The notes under the pieces are model-generated. The model made no database searches, was not told the DNA's origin, and saw only the letters and a list, made by a program, of their open reading frames with translations. Below are positions 25,853 through 33,840 of a stretch of DNA of 64,000 nucleotides, piece by piece. Position 1 is the first letter of the stretch. Each line of letters starts with the position of its first letter. The stretch is from Boudabousia marimammalium (lineage in GTDB: Bacteria; Actinomycetota; Actinomycetes; Actinomycetales; Actinomycetaceae): NCBI RefSeq assembly GCF_001936115.1, contig NZ_MPDM01000001.1, positions 82,123 to 146,122 of the forward strand. The letters are read 5' to 3'. The translations under genes were made by a program, and so were the position numbers.

Positions 25853-26962
25853 TTAATGTTGCTTTTTGATAGATTGGGTGAGTATATCGACCACGTGCTC
25901 CGCAGATGCACGCATAGGATTTATCCGTATTGCATAGTCCGCTAAGTCCGGTCTGGATCGTAGGACCGAGGAAGACATCCGGTAGAATAGAGGCAAAAAC
26001 TCGTAAACTGAGTTCGACCCCACCGGGAACGCTGCAGCGCCGAGGGTAGCGGCTGTTGCGCAAACATCGTGGGCAATCGGATTATTGAGTCTGACGATTA
26101 GACAGAGATCCTGTGCATTAGCGACTCTCACCTCTGCAACCTCGTTTAGTTTCGAGATCAACTCAGCTGCGTGTAACACTTCCTGCGATTGTTGTGCCCA
26201 CAGCAAGGGAGCTGTTATTAGTTGCTGCAATGCGCTCAAAGCCTGGTCTCCTTGAACCTGTGTTCCACCTGAATAGTTTTGGCGGTGAATCTCATCGATG
26301 ATGTCTTTGTGTCCGAGGACAGCACCGATACCTGCCGGTCCGTGCAGTTTGAATAATGAGAATGCGCTGGCGGCGGCGCCCCGTTCGACGGCAATCTCAG
26401 GTGTACGCATAACCGCGTAGTTTTCGTCGCAAATTACACGTACTCCGCGTTCGGTTGCTATCTCGCAAATATTTAGTGGATCATAGCTATCATCCAATTG
26501 CTGTCGTGTGTGTTGAACGTAGAGCCAGTTAGGGTGATCTTTGCTCTCTAGAAGATCAACTAGTGCTTGAGAGTTGTTAAAATCAACTACAACTGGGTTT
26601 ACTTTTCCCCACTCAAAAGTCACTTGGGTTGTTGAGTAGACTGGAGCGTCATGGATGATGATATCTCTCATGTTTTCTGCCCACGGTCCGGCCCCTAGCG
26701 CCGAACGAATTGCTCCAGTTCCGGCTCCTTGAACTAAGGCTGCTGCCTCGGCTCCAAATGTCTCCGCCAGAACAGCCTCTACTCGCGCGGTCGTTGAGGG
26801 CCGCCCGAGAGGTGGGGCGACACCGTAGTCTGACTGGAACTGGAACTGGAACTGCCCGCTGAAAGCCGAGGATGCGGCCCGCACCAAACGATCTTGTATT
26901 ATCAGTGCTTCTTCTCGGGTCGTGACTGGAAGTGGGTAAGTTAAAGGTAGGTTAATCGACAA
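25853..26962 (-). CDS. yhfS: YhfS-like PLP-dependent aminotransferase-fold enzyme
   Basis: A fold-type I PLP enzyme of 369 residues. It shows RPSTTARVEAVLAETFGAEA, a PLP phosphate region LVQGAGTGAIRSAL, the cofactor Asp in VRVICDENYAVM, and the Schiff-base lysine in SAFSLFKLHGPAGIGAVLG. It overlaps yhfV by 11 bases. The repeated QFQFQFQ near residue 38 (from CAGTTCCAGTTCCAG-type codons) is odd and may reflect a small in-frame expansion. Family members sit in the yhf operon, and their substrate is not established. Confidence 0.8.
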   Translation of the reverse strand: MSINLPLTYPLPVTTREEALIIQDRLVRAASSAFSGQFQFQFQSDYGVAPPLGRPSTTARVEAVLAETFGAEAAALVQGAGTGAIRSALGAGPWAENMRDIIIHDAPVYSTTQVTFEWGKVNPVVVDFNNSQALVDLLESKDHPNWLYVQHTRQQLDDSYDPLNICEIATERGVRVICDENYAVMRTPEIAVERGAAASAFSLFKLHGPAGIGAVLGHKDIIDEIHRQNYSGGTQVQGDQALSALQQLITAPLLWAQQSQEVLHAAELISKLNEVAEVRVANAQDLCLIVRLNNPIAHDVCATAATLGAAAFPVGSNSVYEFLPLFYRMSSSVLRSRPDLADYAIRINPMRASAEHVVDILTQSIKKQH

Positions 26963-27878
26963 CGTCTACTCCTAACCATCTAGCTGGGTTGCTCGCTGTA
27001 ATTCTGCGGTACTCTTCATCCGATAAACCAATTTTCATGAGTAGAGTACGCATGGTGTCAAAGCAATGGTGGTACCCTTGACCGCCTTCGGACTCGAGAT
27101 ATGAATATCGTGAAATGTCGTTGGAGAGGAGTACCTGGTCTAAATAGCCAGCCTCAATAACGGCAGCGATGAGTTCAGCCCTTTTATGATCACTTTGATA
27201 TGAGACTTTTCCGGCGGTATCAAAGCCGAGGAAGGCCCCGGATTTTGCGATTGCCACGTGTTGGCTCGACTCATTAAATAAGTCTTGGTGACCGATCAGT
27301 ACTCTGGTTAGATCCACGTCATGTGTTTCGAAGATTTTCATCTGAGCCATTGCGCCTGTGCCGAGGTGGGCGTGAGTAGCGATGGGAGTTCCTTCAGCCT
27401 GACTAACACGAGCAGCAGCCTCGAGGGATACTTTTTCATGTTCGTCTGGTTCATCCGCGTGGGTACCTACTTCTCCGATAATGCCTGCGCGTATGGGCTG
27501 GGCATCGTCGATTGTTTCGTCAACGCTCGTGGTGAGCTCGCGATAAATCGTATCGATAGCGCGCGAAAGGTTGCCAGGTTCCCCTTCTGGGTGGAAACGT
27601 CGATAATACCATCCAGTAGCGCAAACGATTGGTACACCAGAGCTGTTCGAGATAGTACGCAATCGACGAGCATCCCGGCCCATGCCACGACAGGTTTGAT
27701 CAACAACGAGCGCTAAACGATTTGAACCTTGGTATAGAGACGATAATTCCTCGGTCACAGTTTCATCATGATTGAGATAGCCCTCGCGGTCTTTCTCGGT
27801 CCTTAAGTCAAGAACCAGATGTTCGTGCGGAAGAACAGCCCCTGATATTCTCGCGAGCTCACCAGTAACAGTCTGCAT
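26952..27878 (-). CDS. php: Phosphotriesterase homology protein (Php/YhfV)
   Basis: An amidohydrolase-superfamily barrel of 308 residues. Metal ligands are visible: the first-strand histidines in LPHEHLVLDLR, the bridging glutamate in AGIIGEVGTHADE, histidines in PIATHAHLGTGAM and VLIGHQDLF, and the final Asp in VLLSNDISRYSY. A Glu in place of the carboxylated Lys is known for E. coli Php. It should be a binuclear metal hydrolase in the cytoplasm acting on a small ester or lactone; the true substrate is unknown. It starts just upstream of yhfS and directly follows the transporter gene. Confidence 0.85.
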   Translation of the reverse strand: MQTVTGELARISGAVLPHEHLVLDLRTEKDREGYLNHDETVTEELSSLYQGSNRLALVVDQTCRGMGRDARRLRTISNSSGVPIVCATGWYYRRFHPEGEPGNLSRAIDTIYRELTTSVDETIDDAQPIRAGIIGEVGTHADEPDEHEKVSLEAAARVSQAEGTPIATHAHLGTGAMAQMKIFETHDVDLTRVLIGHQDLFNESSQHVAIAKSGAFLGFDTAGKVSYQSDHKRAELIAAVIEAGYLDQVLLSNDISRYSYLESEGGQGYHHCFDTMRTLLMKIGLSDEEYRRITASNPARWLGVDVVD

Positions 27879-27879
27879 A

Positions 27880-29298
27880 TCAAGCGCCTACCGGGGTGAA
27901 GAGACCAACGAGATAGAGCAGGTTGAGCAAGATGCCACCGATGATCACTGCTGTTGGTCCTGCAGCCATGCGGACCACAGGACGGTCTAAGGCCTCATTT
28001 AGCAGGTACAAGCCACCAACAATGAAGATGCCTGCCCCGCCGCCCATAGCCAAGGCCGCCATGATTGAACCAACTAAGATGGCTACCTGAAGGCTTTCGC
28101 TAATAGCGGTACGAATATGGTCGGCAGAGTTCCTTACCGAAGGCCAAGACTGCAACCAATTGCCAATGGCTGATAGTGCGAAAACCTCAATGCAGAAGAT
28201 AAGAGCACCTGCAACGAATGCTAACACGAGTCCAAGCCATTCGTTTCCGACCCAGTATGGAATCAAGTAGCCAACGGGGTATACAAACGTGAAACCGGCC
28301 ATTGCGTAAGCACCTGAAGCCAGAGCAGTAGTTGCGATAAGAGGTATGAAACCGAACGCCCTATAGAAGTCAATCTGAGCAGCTTCAACGTACCTGCCGT
28401 CGGCAATCATGAACGAGGTTGCTTCACCACCGCCAAAGATATGTGACGCAGCGAGGACACATACGGCACCACCGAGGATAGCAAACCAAATGAGGTTCTT
28501 ACGAAGACGGGCAGCGTTGGGACCAAATAGCTGATTTACGGCATCCTTCTCAGCTAGCTTTCGTTTGTCGAAAGCTTTCCGCTCTGCTTCGGATATATCC
28601 GCTAGTGCAGCAGTTTCCGCTTTCTTTTTCGTCAAGTCGTGATGAACGGCGAAGATGAGAAGGATGAGCACACCAATAGCCATGGCTAGCGAGCCGGGGA
28701 ATGTCTTCGGAAATAGTTTCATGGATCCAAACATGGTCGCAATAACCAAAGCGAAGGTAATCCCGCCCTTGACCTTACCGAATTGTTTAGCCACTGCAAT
28801 GACTGGGAACATGGCGAACAAGTACAGGATAGGGGTCCCCATTTGCTTGAGTGCGCTGATGAAATCAACGGGCAGCTCATGAGCCACTGCGTTTGCACCG
28901 GAGAGACCAAAGGCGCACAGTGCTCCCCACGCGCTGCCAGCGAGACCCGCTAACCATGGCCAAGGAGCTAGAATGCCGAGAATCTCAACTGGTAGGAAGA
29001 TTAGCCACGGGTTCAACACGCCGGTTGACAAAGCCATAGGAGCGCCAAGGCCGAAGATGAATCCGGCGGAAAGACCGAAGACAATCATGCCAGTCTCAGC
29101 CCGCGATGTGCGTTTCTGGATAAAGTCGAGCATAAATGGACGAGCGCCATCGTTGAAGACCGCAAGAGCATAGTGGCCCATTACGGCAGCAATCCCAGAT
29201 ACGATAATAACCACGATGGATTGCCAAAGTTGGAAATGGATACCAACTTCTGGTTTAGCCTCCGCAAGCGGGAAGCTGGTAAACAAGGTTGCAATCAT
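27880..29298 (-). CDS. yhfT: YhfT-like multi-pass membrane transporter
   Basis: AAAGGAGAATAG just upstream supports a start at 29298 (MIATLFTSF). About 12 hydrophobic segments are present, for example IVVIIVSGIAAVMGHYALAV, LSAGFIFGLGAPMALSTG and a C-terminal run GGAGIFIVGGLYLLNEA. One cytoplasmic loop (about residues 220-265) is charged: KKKAETAALADISEAERKAF. In the yhf operon this protein is the presumed importer of the operon's substrate. Two bases separate it from yhfV and two from yhfU, so all are on one transcript. Confidence 0.8.
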   Translation of the reverse strand: MIATLFTSFPLAEAKPEVGIHFQLWQSIVVIIVSGIAAVMGHYALAVFNDGARPFMLDFIQKRTSRAETGMIVFGLSAGFIFGLGAPMALSTGVLNPWLIFLPVEILGILAPWPWLAGLAGSAWGALCAFGLSGANAVAHELPVDFISALKQMGTPILYLFAMFPVIAVAKQFGKVKGGITFALVIATMFGSMKLFPKTFPGSLAMAIGVLILLIFAVHHDLTKKKAETAALADISEAERKAFDKRKLAEKDAVNQLFGPNAARLRKNLIWFAILGGAVCVLAASHIFGGGEATSFMIADGRYVEAAQIDFYRAFGFIPLIATTALASGAYAMAGFTFVYPVGYLIPYWVGNEWLGLVLAFVAGALIFCIEVFALSAIGNWLQSWPSVRNSADHIRTAISESLQVAILVGSIMAALAMGGGAGIFIVGGLYLLNEALDRPVVRMAAGPTAVIIGGILLNLLYLVGLFTPVGA

Positions 29299-29300
29299 GA

Positions 29301-29651
29301 CTATTCTCCTTTGAATATTTTCCACAAGATGGGTACAACCTCATCTGCTTGATCGACACAACAGCCGAACGCAATTTTCCCCTCGGACAGCTTTTCTTTT
29401 ACTTCACTCTCGTCGGGTATGCGTCGTCCGAAAGTGTGACATTTGTTCATGCCGATTAGTCCGGGGATGACGCCAAGGGAAGCGCCAGCACCGGTATGAC
29501 ATGTTCCGATGTAATAGTCAATCTGGCCGCTTTGGAGTTTGAGCGCCGCGTCCATGTCGTCTGTGACGAGGATGATGTCGTCAGGATCTTTGAGTCCTTC
29601 AATAATCTTGCCGACGGCGGTTTTGCCAACGCCTGCAGTAGCTACTATCAT
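29301..29651 (-). CDS. yhfU: YhfU-like DUF2620 protein
   Basis: A 116-residue soluble protein with a Rossmann-like opening, MIVATAGVGKTAVGKIIEGL. It then has DYYIGTCHTGAGASLGVIPG and a C-terminal IAFGCCVDQADEVVPILWK. This matches the DUF2620 family, which is almost always linked to YhfT. It may be a cytoplasmic partner of the transporter, by analogy with small PTS-like components. It overlaps yhfY by four bases. Confidence 0.8.
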   Translation of the reverse strand: MIVATAGVGKTAVGKIIEGLKDPDDIILVTDDMDAALKLQSGQIDYYIGTCHTGAGASLGVIPGLIGMNKCHTFGRRIPDESEVKEKLSEGKIAFGCCVDQADEVVPILWKIFKGE

Positions 29652-30034
29652 GGGTTGTTCCTTTCCTTGTGTTTGAGTGCTGCTAAATGAAGCATGAGAT
29701 AGCCCTTTTCTTCGTTGGGCAGGGAAATGTCATGCTCCTCAAACAGAAATTTGGTTATGTCTTCGACATCTTTTTCGACGGTTGGTTCCTTCTCTAGGAT
29801 TTCGTCGACTTGAGATTGAGAGAGACCTTCAAGGCTGTTGTCGCCCTCGTTATTTCGGGTCAATGCGGCAACAAGGTGGGAAAACAGGAAGCCCATATTC
29901 TTGTCAGTGCAGTAGGTGCCAAAGTAACCGCGATGGAAAAGCTGTTCGACTATATCAACTATGCCATCGGGAATAGAGGCATTCTTACGGAAGAGCGCGC
30001 TGCGAGCTTGTAGCTGCTCATCAAATGTAACCAT
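29648..30034 (-). CDS. yhfY: YhfY-like PRD-domain protein
   Basis: A 128-residue protein resembling a single PTS-regulation domain, with FSHLVAALTRNNEGDNSLEG near the middle and DISLPNEEKGYLMLHLAALK at the end. PRD domains respond to PTS-dependent phosphorylation on conserved histidines. The two visible histidines (FSHLV and MLHLA) are well placed. It lies ten bases after yhfZ and probably helps to sense the substrate, although it has no DNA-binding part of its own. Confidence 0.75.
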   Translation of the reverse strand: MVTFDEQLQARSALFRKNASIPDGIVDIVEQLFHRGYFGTYCTDKNMGFLFSHLVAALTRNNEGDNSLEGLSQSQVDEILEKEPTVEKDVEDITKFLFEEHDISLPNEEKGYLMLHLAALKHKERNNP

Positions 30035-30044
30035 ATTATGATCC

Positions 30045-30965
30045 CTAATATTCGGGCAGCCGCTCGCCGCTCAGAACTTCGGATGCAACCTTAGTTACGG
30101 TGTCACTTGCTATCGCATCATGGATGGCAACTGACACTCTGTTGTCCGATTCAGAGCAAACCAGTACTGCGTGGGTGTTGCGGGTGTTCTTGAAAGAGTC
30201 AACTTCGACTGATTCAACCGAGGATGGCAGCGTCTCGCCGATTTCGTCAAGATTCCATACTGTGGCATCAATATGGCCGGCTTCAAGAGCTTTAAGGACT
30301 TGCGTATATGAGCATTCGACGTAGTGCTTTTCATCAATGCCGGGAAACGCTAGCCGGGTCATCGCGATTTGGTCAATCGATAGAGAATCGACGCCGAGAC
30401 GAATATCCGGGGAGTCTAATGCGATTTCTCGGCGACGAATGATGCCGTGAGAACCTACATAAGTCTCGGGGCCAAAATCGTGGATGGATTTAAAACCCTG
30501 TCCCTGTTCGTGATCTGCTGCTAGTCCAGATACAAGAGCTAAATCGCTACGGCCTTCTCGAACTGCTTGGAAACGGAATGTGGCACCTCGCTGGAAGGAC
30601 ACACTCAGAGGAATACCTTGTTCGCGGAATGAGTGCTGCAAGCCAGTGGCAAGAGCTTCATACCGTCGTGAATAGGGTAGGGGCATCGCGATGCTAAACA
30701 GTTTTTCCCCTGAAAGATCCCACAACCCTGCATAATCGATCATTTCAATGTAGGTCCCTAAATGACCGCGCGAACGGAGACGAATTACCTCGGCATCCTC
30801 AAGCAGTGCAAGGGCTGTTTTGACGGTGCCAGCTCCACACGAGAGATCTTTTGCAATCTCAGCAACCGGGGCTATTCGCTCACCTACGTGTTGAAGTGCG
30901 AGCATCTTACATAACGACACTGTTACGACGCCTAGTCGTGACATGAGAGATTCTTTATCTACCAT
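30045..30965 (-). CDS. yhfZ: YhfZ-like transcriptional regulator (GntR-type HTH plus ligand domain)
   Basis: I place the start at 30965 (MVDKESLMSRLGVVTVSLCK); the longer upstream frame runs into repeat and IS debris. The winged-helix part is RIAPVAEIAKDLSCGAGTVK followed by TALALLEDAEVIRLRSRGHL. The rest resembles a periplasmic-binding-like ligand domain (LPYSRRYEALATGLQ, GRSDLALVSGLAA, ALEAGHIDATVWNLDEIGE). It heads the operon and should control it. A near-perfect inverted repeat (30971-30998) directly before the start is a likely operator for it. Confidence 0.8.
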   Translation of the reverse strand: MVDKESLMSRLGVVTVSLCKMLALQHVGERIAPVAEIAKDLSCGAGTVKTALALLEDAEVIRLRSRGHLGTYIEMIDYAGLWDLSGEKLFSIAMPLPYSRRYEALATGLQHSFREQGIPLSVSFQRGATFRFQAVREGRSDLALVSGLAADHEQGQGFKSIHDFGPETYVGSHGIIRRREIALDSPDIRLGVDSLSIDQIAMTRLAFPGIDEKHYVECSYTQVLKALEAGHIDATVWNLDEIGETLPSSVESVEVDSFKNTRNTHAVLVCSESDNRVSVAIHDAIASDTVTKVASEVLSGERLPEY

Positions 30966-30970
30966 GCGTA

Positions 30971-30998
30971 GATAATATTCTATATTCTGAATATTGTC
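30971..30998 (-). promoter_or_regulatory. Candidate YhfZ operator
   Basis: GATAATATTC (30971-30980) and GAATATTGTC (30989-30998) form an inverted repeat matching at 9 of 10 positions with an eight-base spacer. It ends six bases upstream of the chosen yhfZ start in a very AT-rich stretch. That position suits an autoregulatory operator of a GntR-type repressor. Confidence 0.5.
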
Positions 30999-31078
30999 AA
31001 TTAAGTAGTTTCGATTATTTAAACAGCTTGAAAAAGCCTTATTTGCTAGATCTGGCGGGCATAAGTATCCGGGTGTGA

Positions 31079-31132
31079 TTAAGGTTCTCGATGCTGTTAT
31101 CTTCGAGGAGTTCATCTCACATCCGGTTGTGA
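31079..31132 (-). mobile_element. 54-bp IS3 transposase remnant (copy E)
   Basis: The bases GGTTCTCGATGCTGTTATCT and the following 30 match the minus strand of IS copy A around the codons for RDELLEDNSIENL, with only a few differences. It is abutted directly by half of a hairpin repeat (31135 onward). Only this scrap remains. Confidence 0.65.
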
Positions 31133-31134
31133 AC

Positions 31135-31200
31135 AGCCCAAATTCCAGCCAAATAGGGGAATAACCCTCACGCAAACACGCAATACTCCTGCAAAACCCT
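31135..31200. repeat. Intergenic hairpin repeat family, half copy R2
   Basis: AGCCCAAATTCCAGCC, then GGGGAATAACCCTCACGCAA and a CGCAATACTCCTGCAAAA tail. This corresponds to the core and right arm of the unit at 33643-33700 and the spacer after it. The left arm is missing where the IS remnant begins, so the IS probably landed in or beside the repeat. Confidence 0.6.
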
Positions 31201-31524
31201 CGGCACTGCCCAGTCGTTATCTCTCCGCATAATCACAACGGTCACAGCAAGCCCCAGCAACGGCGTATGCAAGCCCGATGGCACTTCACCTGCCCGTGTC
31301 TCCTCCAAACTAATGAAGACCAGAAACCCTAAGTTCCAAGTTAATCAGGTTCAATTCTTCTACTAGACGGAACATTCCATCCCTACAAAAATTGAGCATT
31401 CTACTGTCGAGACATAAGAAATCTATGAAATCAGGTGTTAGACTACTTTCCATGTTTCTGCATCCAGCCGTTACCACCATCCCATAACCAGTGGATTAGC
31501 ACCGTCAAGGGAATCAACACCACT

Positions 31525-32058
31525 ATGCGCACTAATCATGTAGTTGTTACGGACTACGACCCACGTTGGGTAGAAGATTTTGAGCAGATTGCAGCAGAAA
31601 TCCGCGCTGTTGCAGATGATCTAATAATCGGGATTGAGCACGTTGGCAGTACTGCAGTCCCAGGGTTAGCAGCTAAACCTATCATCGACCTTGATGTGAT
31701 AATCAGCGACTACACAGTTTTCTCACCGTTGGTTCAAGCTCTACACGCCCTCGGCTACCGGCATGAAGGAAACCTTGGTATAGAAGCCCGGGAAGCCTTC
31801 ACCTACGACAATAAACCCCACCTGCGCACGCACCATCTGTATGTGTGCCCGCAAGACTCTCCAGAGTTAGCAAGGCACCTGCGCTTCCGTGACTTTCTGC
31901 GTAATCACCCTGATGCCACCAAAGAATACGGAGAAATTAAGAAAACCGCGGCGCAATTATATCCGCATAATGTCGAGGCATACCTCGAGCACAAAGGCGT
32001 CTTTATTGAAGAAATCTACCGGCAAATTTCGGCGCTAGACCAGCAAAATCGCACTTAA
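31525..32058 (+). CDS. GrpB family protein (nucleotidyltransferase fold)
   Basis: I start at 31525 (MRTNHVVVTDYDPRWVEDFE), where the conserved domain begins, rather than at the longer frame. The hallmark is IEHVGSTAVPGLAAKPIIDL, followed by LGYRHEGNLGIEAREAFTYD and HLRFRDFLRNHPDATKEYGE, as in the GrpB/UPF0157 family. The fold is that of small nucleotidyltransferases; some relatives modify small molecules or CoA precursors. The precise substrate here is unknown. It is a stand-alone gene at the boundary between the accessory and core regions. Confidence 0.8.
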   Translation: MRTNHVVVTDYDPRWVEDFEQIAAEIRAVADDLIIGIEHVGSTAVPGLAAKPIIDLDVIISDYTVFSPLVQALHALGYRHEGNLGIEAREAFTYDNKPHLRTHHLYVCPQDSPELARHLRFRDFLRNHPDATKEYGEIKKTAAQLYPHNVEAYLEHKGVFIEEIYRQISALDQQNRT

Positions 32059-32125
32059 AAGACTCAACCACAGCGCAGACCCACCGCTAAAGCTCAAGCT
32101 CAAGCAGCGCACCACACAGCCAGCA

Positions 32126-33517
32126 TCACCCCAGGACTTCGTTGAAGCCTTCCGTTGAGGAGGGGTGGGTGAAGATCATGTCAGCTAGCTGCGTGGCGGT
32201 AATCTGGTGCTTTATCGCCAAAGCCACAGTGTTGATTAGCTCCTGCGCGTCAATACAGTACAGTGTGGCGCCCAGAATCAGGTCGGTTTCCTCATCAATC
32301 AGGAACTTCATCAGCCCGGCCGGGTTGCCGAGGATTTTCGGCCTCGGCATTGCAGCGATTTGTGCGATATCTTTGCGCACCACTTTGACCCGGTGGTGTT
32401 CTCGTGCGCTCTGTTCACTCAACCCCACTGTGGCCAGCGGCGGATCCAAGAAAATCGTGGCGGGCACTACCCTGCCCCTAGTGGACTTCTTCCCCTCACC
32501 GAGTAGCTGGTCAAGCACAATCCGGTGATCATCATAGGAAATATAGGTGAACTGGGGGCCACCATTGACGTCGCCGGCAGCGTAAATGCCGGGCACACTG
32601 GTCCGCAAGTACTCATCCACTTTGACGGCGCCGCGCTCAGTCAGCTCCACCCCGACCTCAGCAAGCCCTAAACCGTCAGTCATGGGGCGACGGCCAACCG
32701 CCATCAGCACATAGTCTGAGACCAGTACATTGCCTTCCTTTTCGGGCAGGTCGTATGAAACCTTGACCTGGTCTGCGTCCTCATTCACCGCAGCTACCTT
32801 CGCAGAGTTAATGAAGCTGATGCCCTTGCCTTTCAGCACCTCAGTAGCCACCGCAGCTACATCCTCGTCAAACCTAGAGAAAGGCTTATCGGCAGCATCA
32901 AGCACGCTCACTTTGGTGCCGAAGCTACTGAAAATGCTGGCAAACTCGAGGCCAATCGGGCCACCCCCAATGATTACGAGGGAGCGCGGCAGCCCAGGTA
33001 GCTGCTGCACCTGGGTGGAGTCAACCACTCGGCCACGGTTCAGCTGCCAGTCACCCGCAATGCAAGGCACCACCGGAGTCGCGCCAGTGTTAATCAAAAT
33101 ATTGTCCGCCCGCAAAGTCACAGGCTCAGCCCCAGTGTTTACGGACACTTCGTGGGGGCCGGTAAGTTTCGCGGTGCCATTGAAAATGTGGACACCTTTA
33201 CTGTCCGCCATCCCATAATTCGCACTGTTCATCTTCGCGGTCAGCTGGTTTCGCTGACTCTGCGCAGTGAGGAAACCGAGGTTCGCTTCCTCGTAGGTAA
33301 CCTTGGCGAGATCAGGGTGAGCCGCCTGGAATCTCTCCGCCGCCACCACGAGGGATTTAGTGGGCACGCAGCCAATATTGATGCAGGTGCCGCCATACAT
33401 TTCCGGCGAGGCCTCCACCAAGGCAACCTGCTTACCTGAGGCGGCCATTTTCATGGCGACAGTTTTTCCGGCTTTCCCCCAGCCTAGGACAATGAGATCA
33501 AAATCAGTGCTAGTCAT
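32126..33517 (-). CDS. rclA: RclA-like flavoprotein disulfide reductase
   Basis: A 463-residue class I pyridine nucleotide-disulfide oxidoreductase. The FAD motif is FDLIVLGWGKAGKTVAMKM, the redox-active pair is in GGTCINIGCVPTK, the NAD(P) motif is VIIGGGPIGLEFASIFSSFG, the second FAD motif is GIYAAGDVNG, and the dimer-interface His is in FTHPSSTEGFNEVLG. The WGKAGKT variant of the first motif is characteristic of RclA, which reduces Cu(II) and protects against hypochlorous acid stress. Mercuric reductase or lipoamide dehydrogenase is less likely because neither partner genes nor the mercury-binding C-terminal cysteines are present. The gene stands alone. Confidence 0.8.
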   Translation of the reverse strand: MTSTDFDLIVLGWGKAGKTVAMKMAASGKQVALVEASPEMYGGTCINIGCVPTKSLVVAAERFQAAHPDLAKVTYEEANLGFLTAQSQRNQLTAKMNSANYGMADSKGVHIFNGTAKLTGPHEVSVNTGAEPVTLRADNILINTGATPVVPCIAGDWQLNRGRVVDSTQVQQLPGLPRSLVIIGGGPIGLEFASIFSSFGTKVSVLDAADKPFSRFDEDVAAVATEVLKGKGISFINSAKVAAVNEDADQVKVSYDLPEKEGNVLVSDYVLMAVGRRPMTDGLGLAEVGVELTERGAVKVDEYLRTSVPGIYAAGDVNGGPQFTYISYDDHRIVLDQLLGEGKKSTRGRVVPATIFLDPPLATVGLSEQSAREHHRVKVVRKDIAQIAAMPRPKILGNPAGLMKFLIDEETDLILGATLYCIDAQELINTVALAIKHQITATQLADMIFTHPSSTEGFNEVLG

Positions 33518-33589
33518 AGATCAATACTAGGCACTTTGTCCAGCAATAACATTTCGGGGAACTGCGAGGTTGAGGGTTGGGCAGCGGGT

Positions 33590-33840
33590 TGGGGGAATAA
33601 CCCATACACAAACACACAAAACCCCGCAAAACCCCCGGTTACGTATGGGGTATTCCCCAAAACAGCCCAAAATTGTCCCCAATTGGGGAATAACCCATAC
33701 ACAAACGCACAAAACCCCGCAAAAACACCGGTTGGGTATGACATTCGGCCAAAAAACGGGCGAATTCGGGCTAAAAATGGCAGAAAGTCATACCAAACTG
33801 CACAACCACACTGATTGGTGGGTGTTTGTGTGGGGTATCA
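33590..33840. repeat. Intergenic hairpin repeat family, composite copy R3
   Basis: This is the fullest copy. Unit b has arms GTATGGGGTATTCCCC (33643-33658) and GGGGAATAACCCATAC (33685-33700), 15 of 16 paired. Unit c has arms GGTATGACATTC (33735-33746) and GAAAGTCATACC (33783-33794), 11 of 12 paired, around GGCCAAAAAACGGGCGAATT. The unit-b right arm plus its spacer also occurs at 33593-33640. An outer arm near 33822-33838 (GTGTTTGTGTGGGGTATC) mirrors it, so the repeats are nested. Confidence 0.8.

Noticed and set aside
30966..31175. Upstream extension of the yhfZ frame by 70 codons
   Set aside because: The extension runs through the candidate operator and into IS and hairpin-repeat debris. 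The family normally begins near the chosen start.
33527..33840. Overlapping open frames on both strands (up to 190 codons) in the repeat region after rclA
   Set aside because: They are explained by the nested hairpin repeats. Translations only repeat the same Cys/Val or Thr/His/Lys strings and have no start context.
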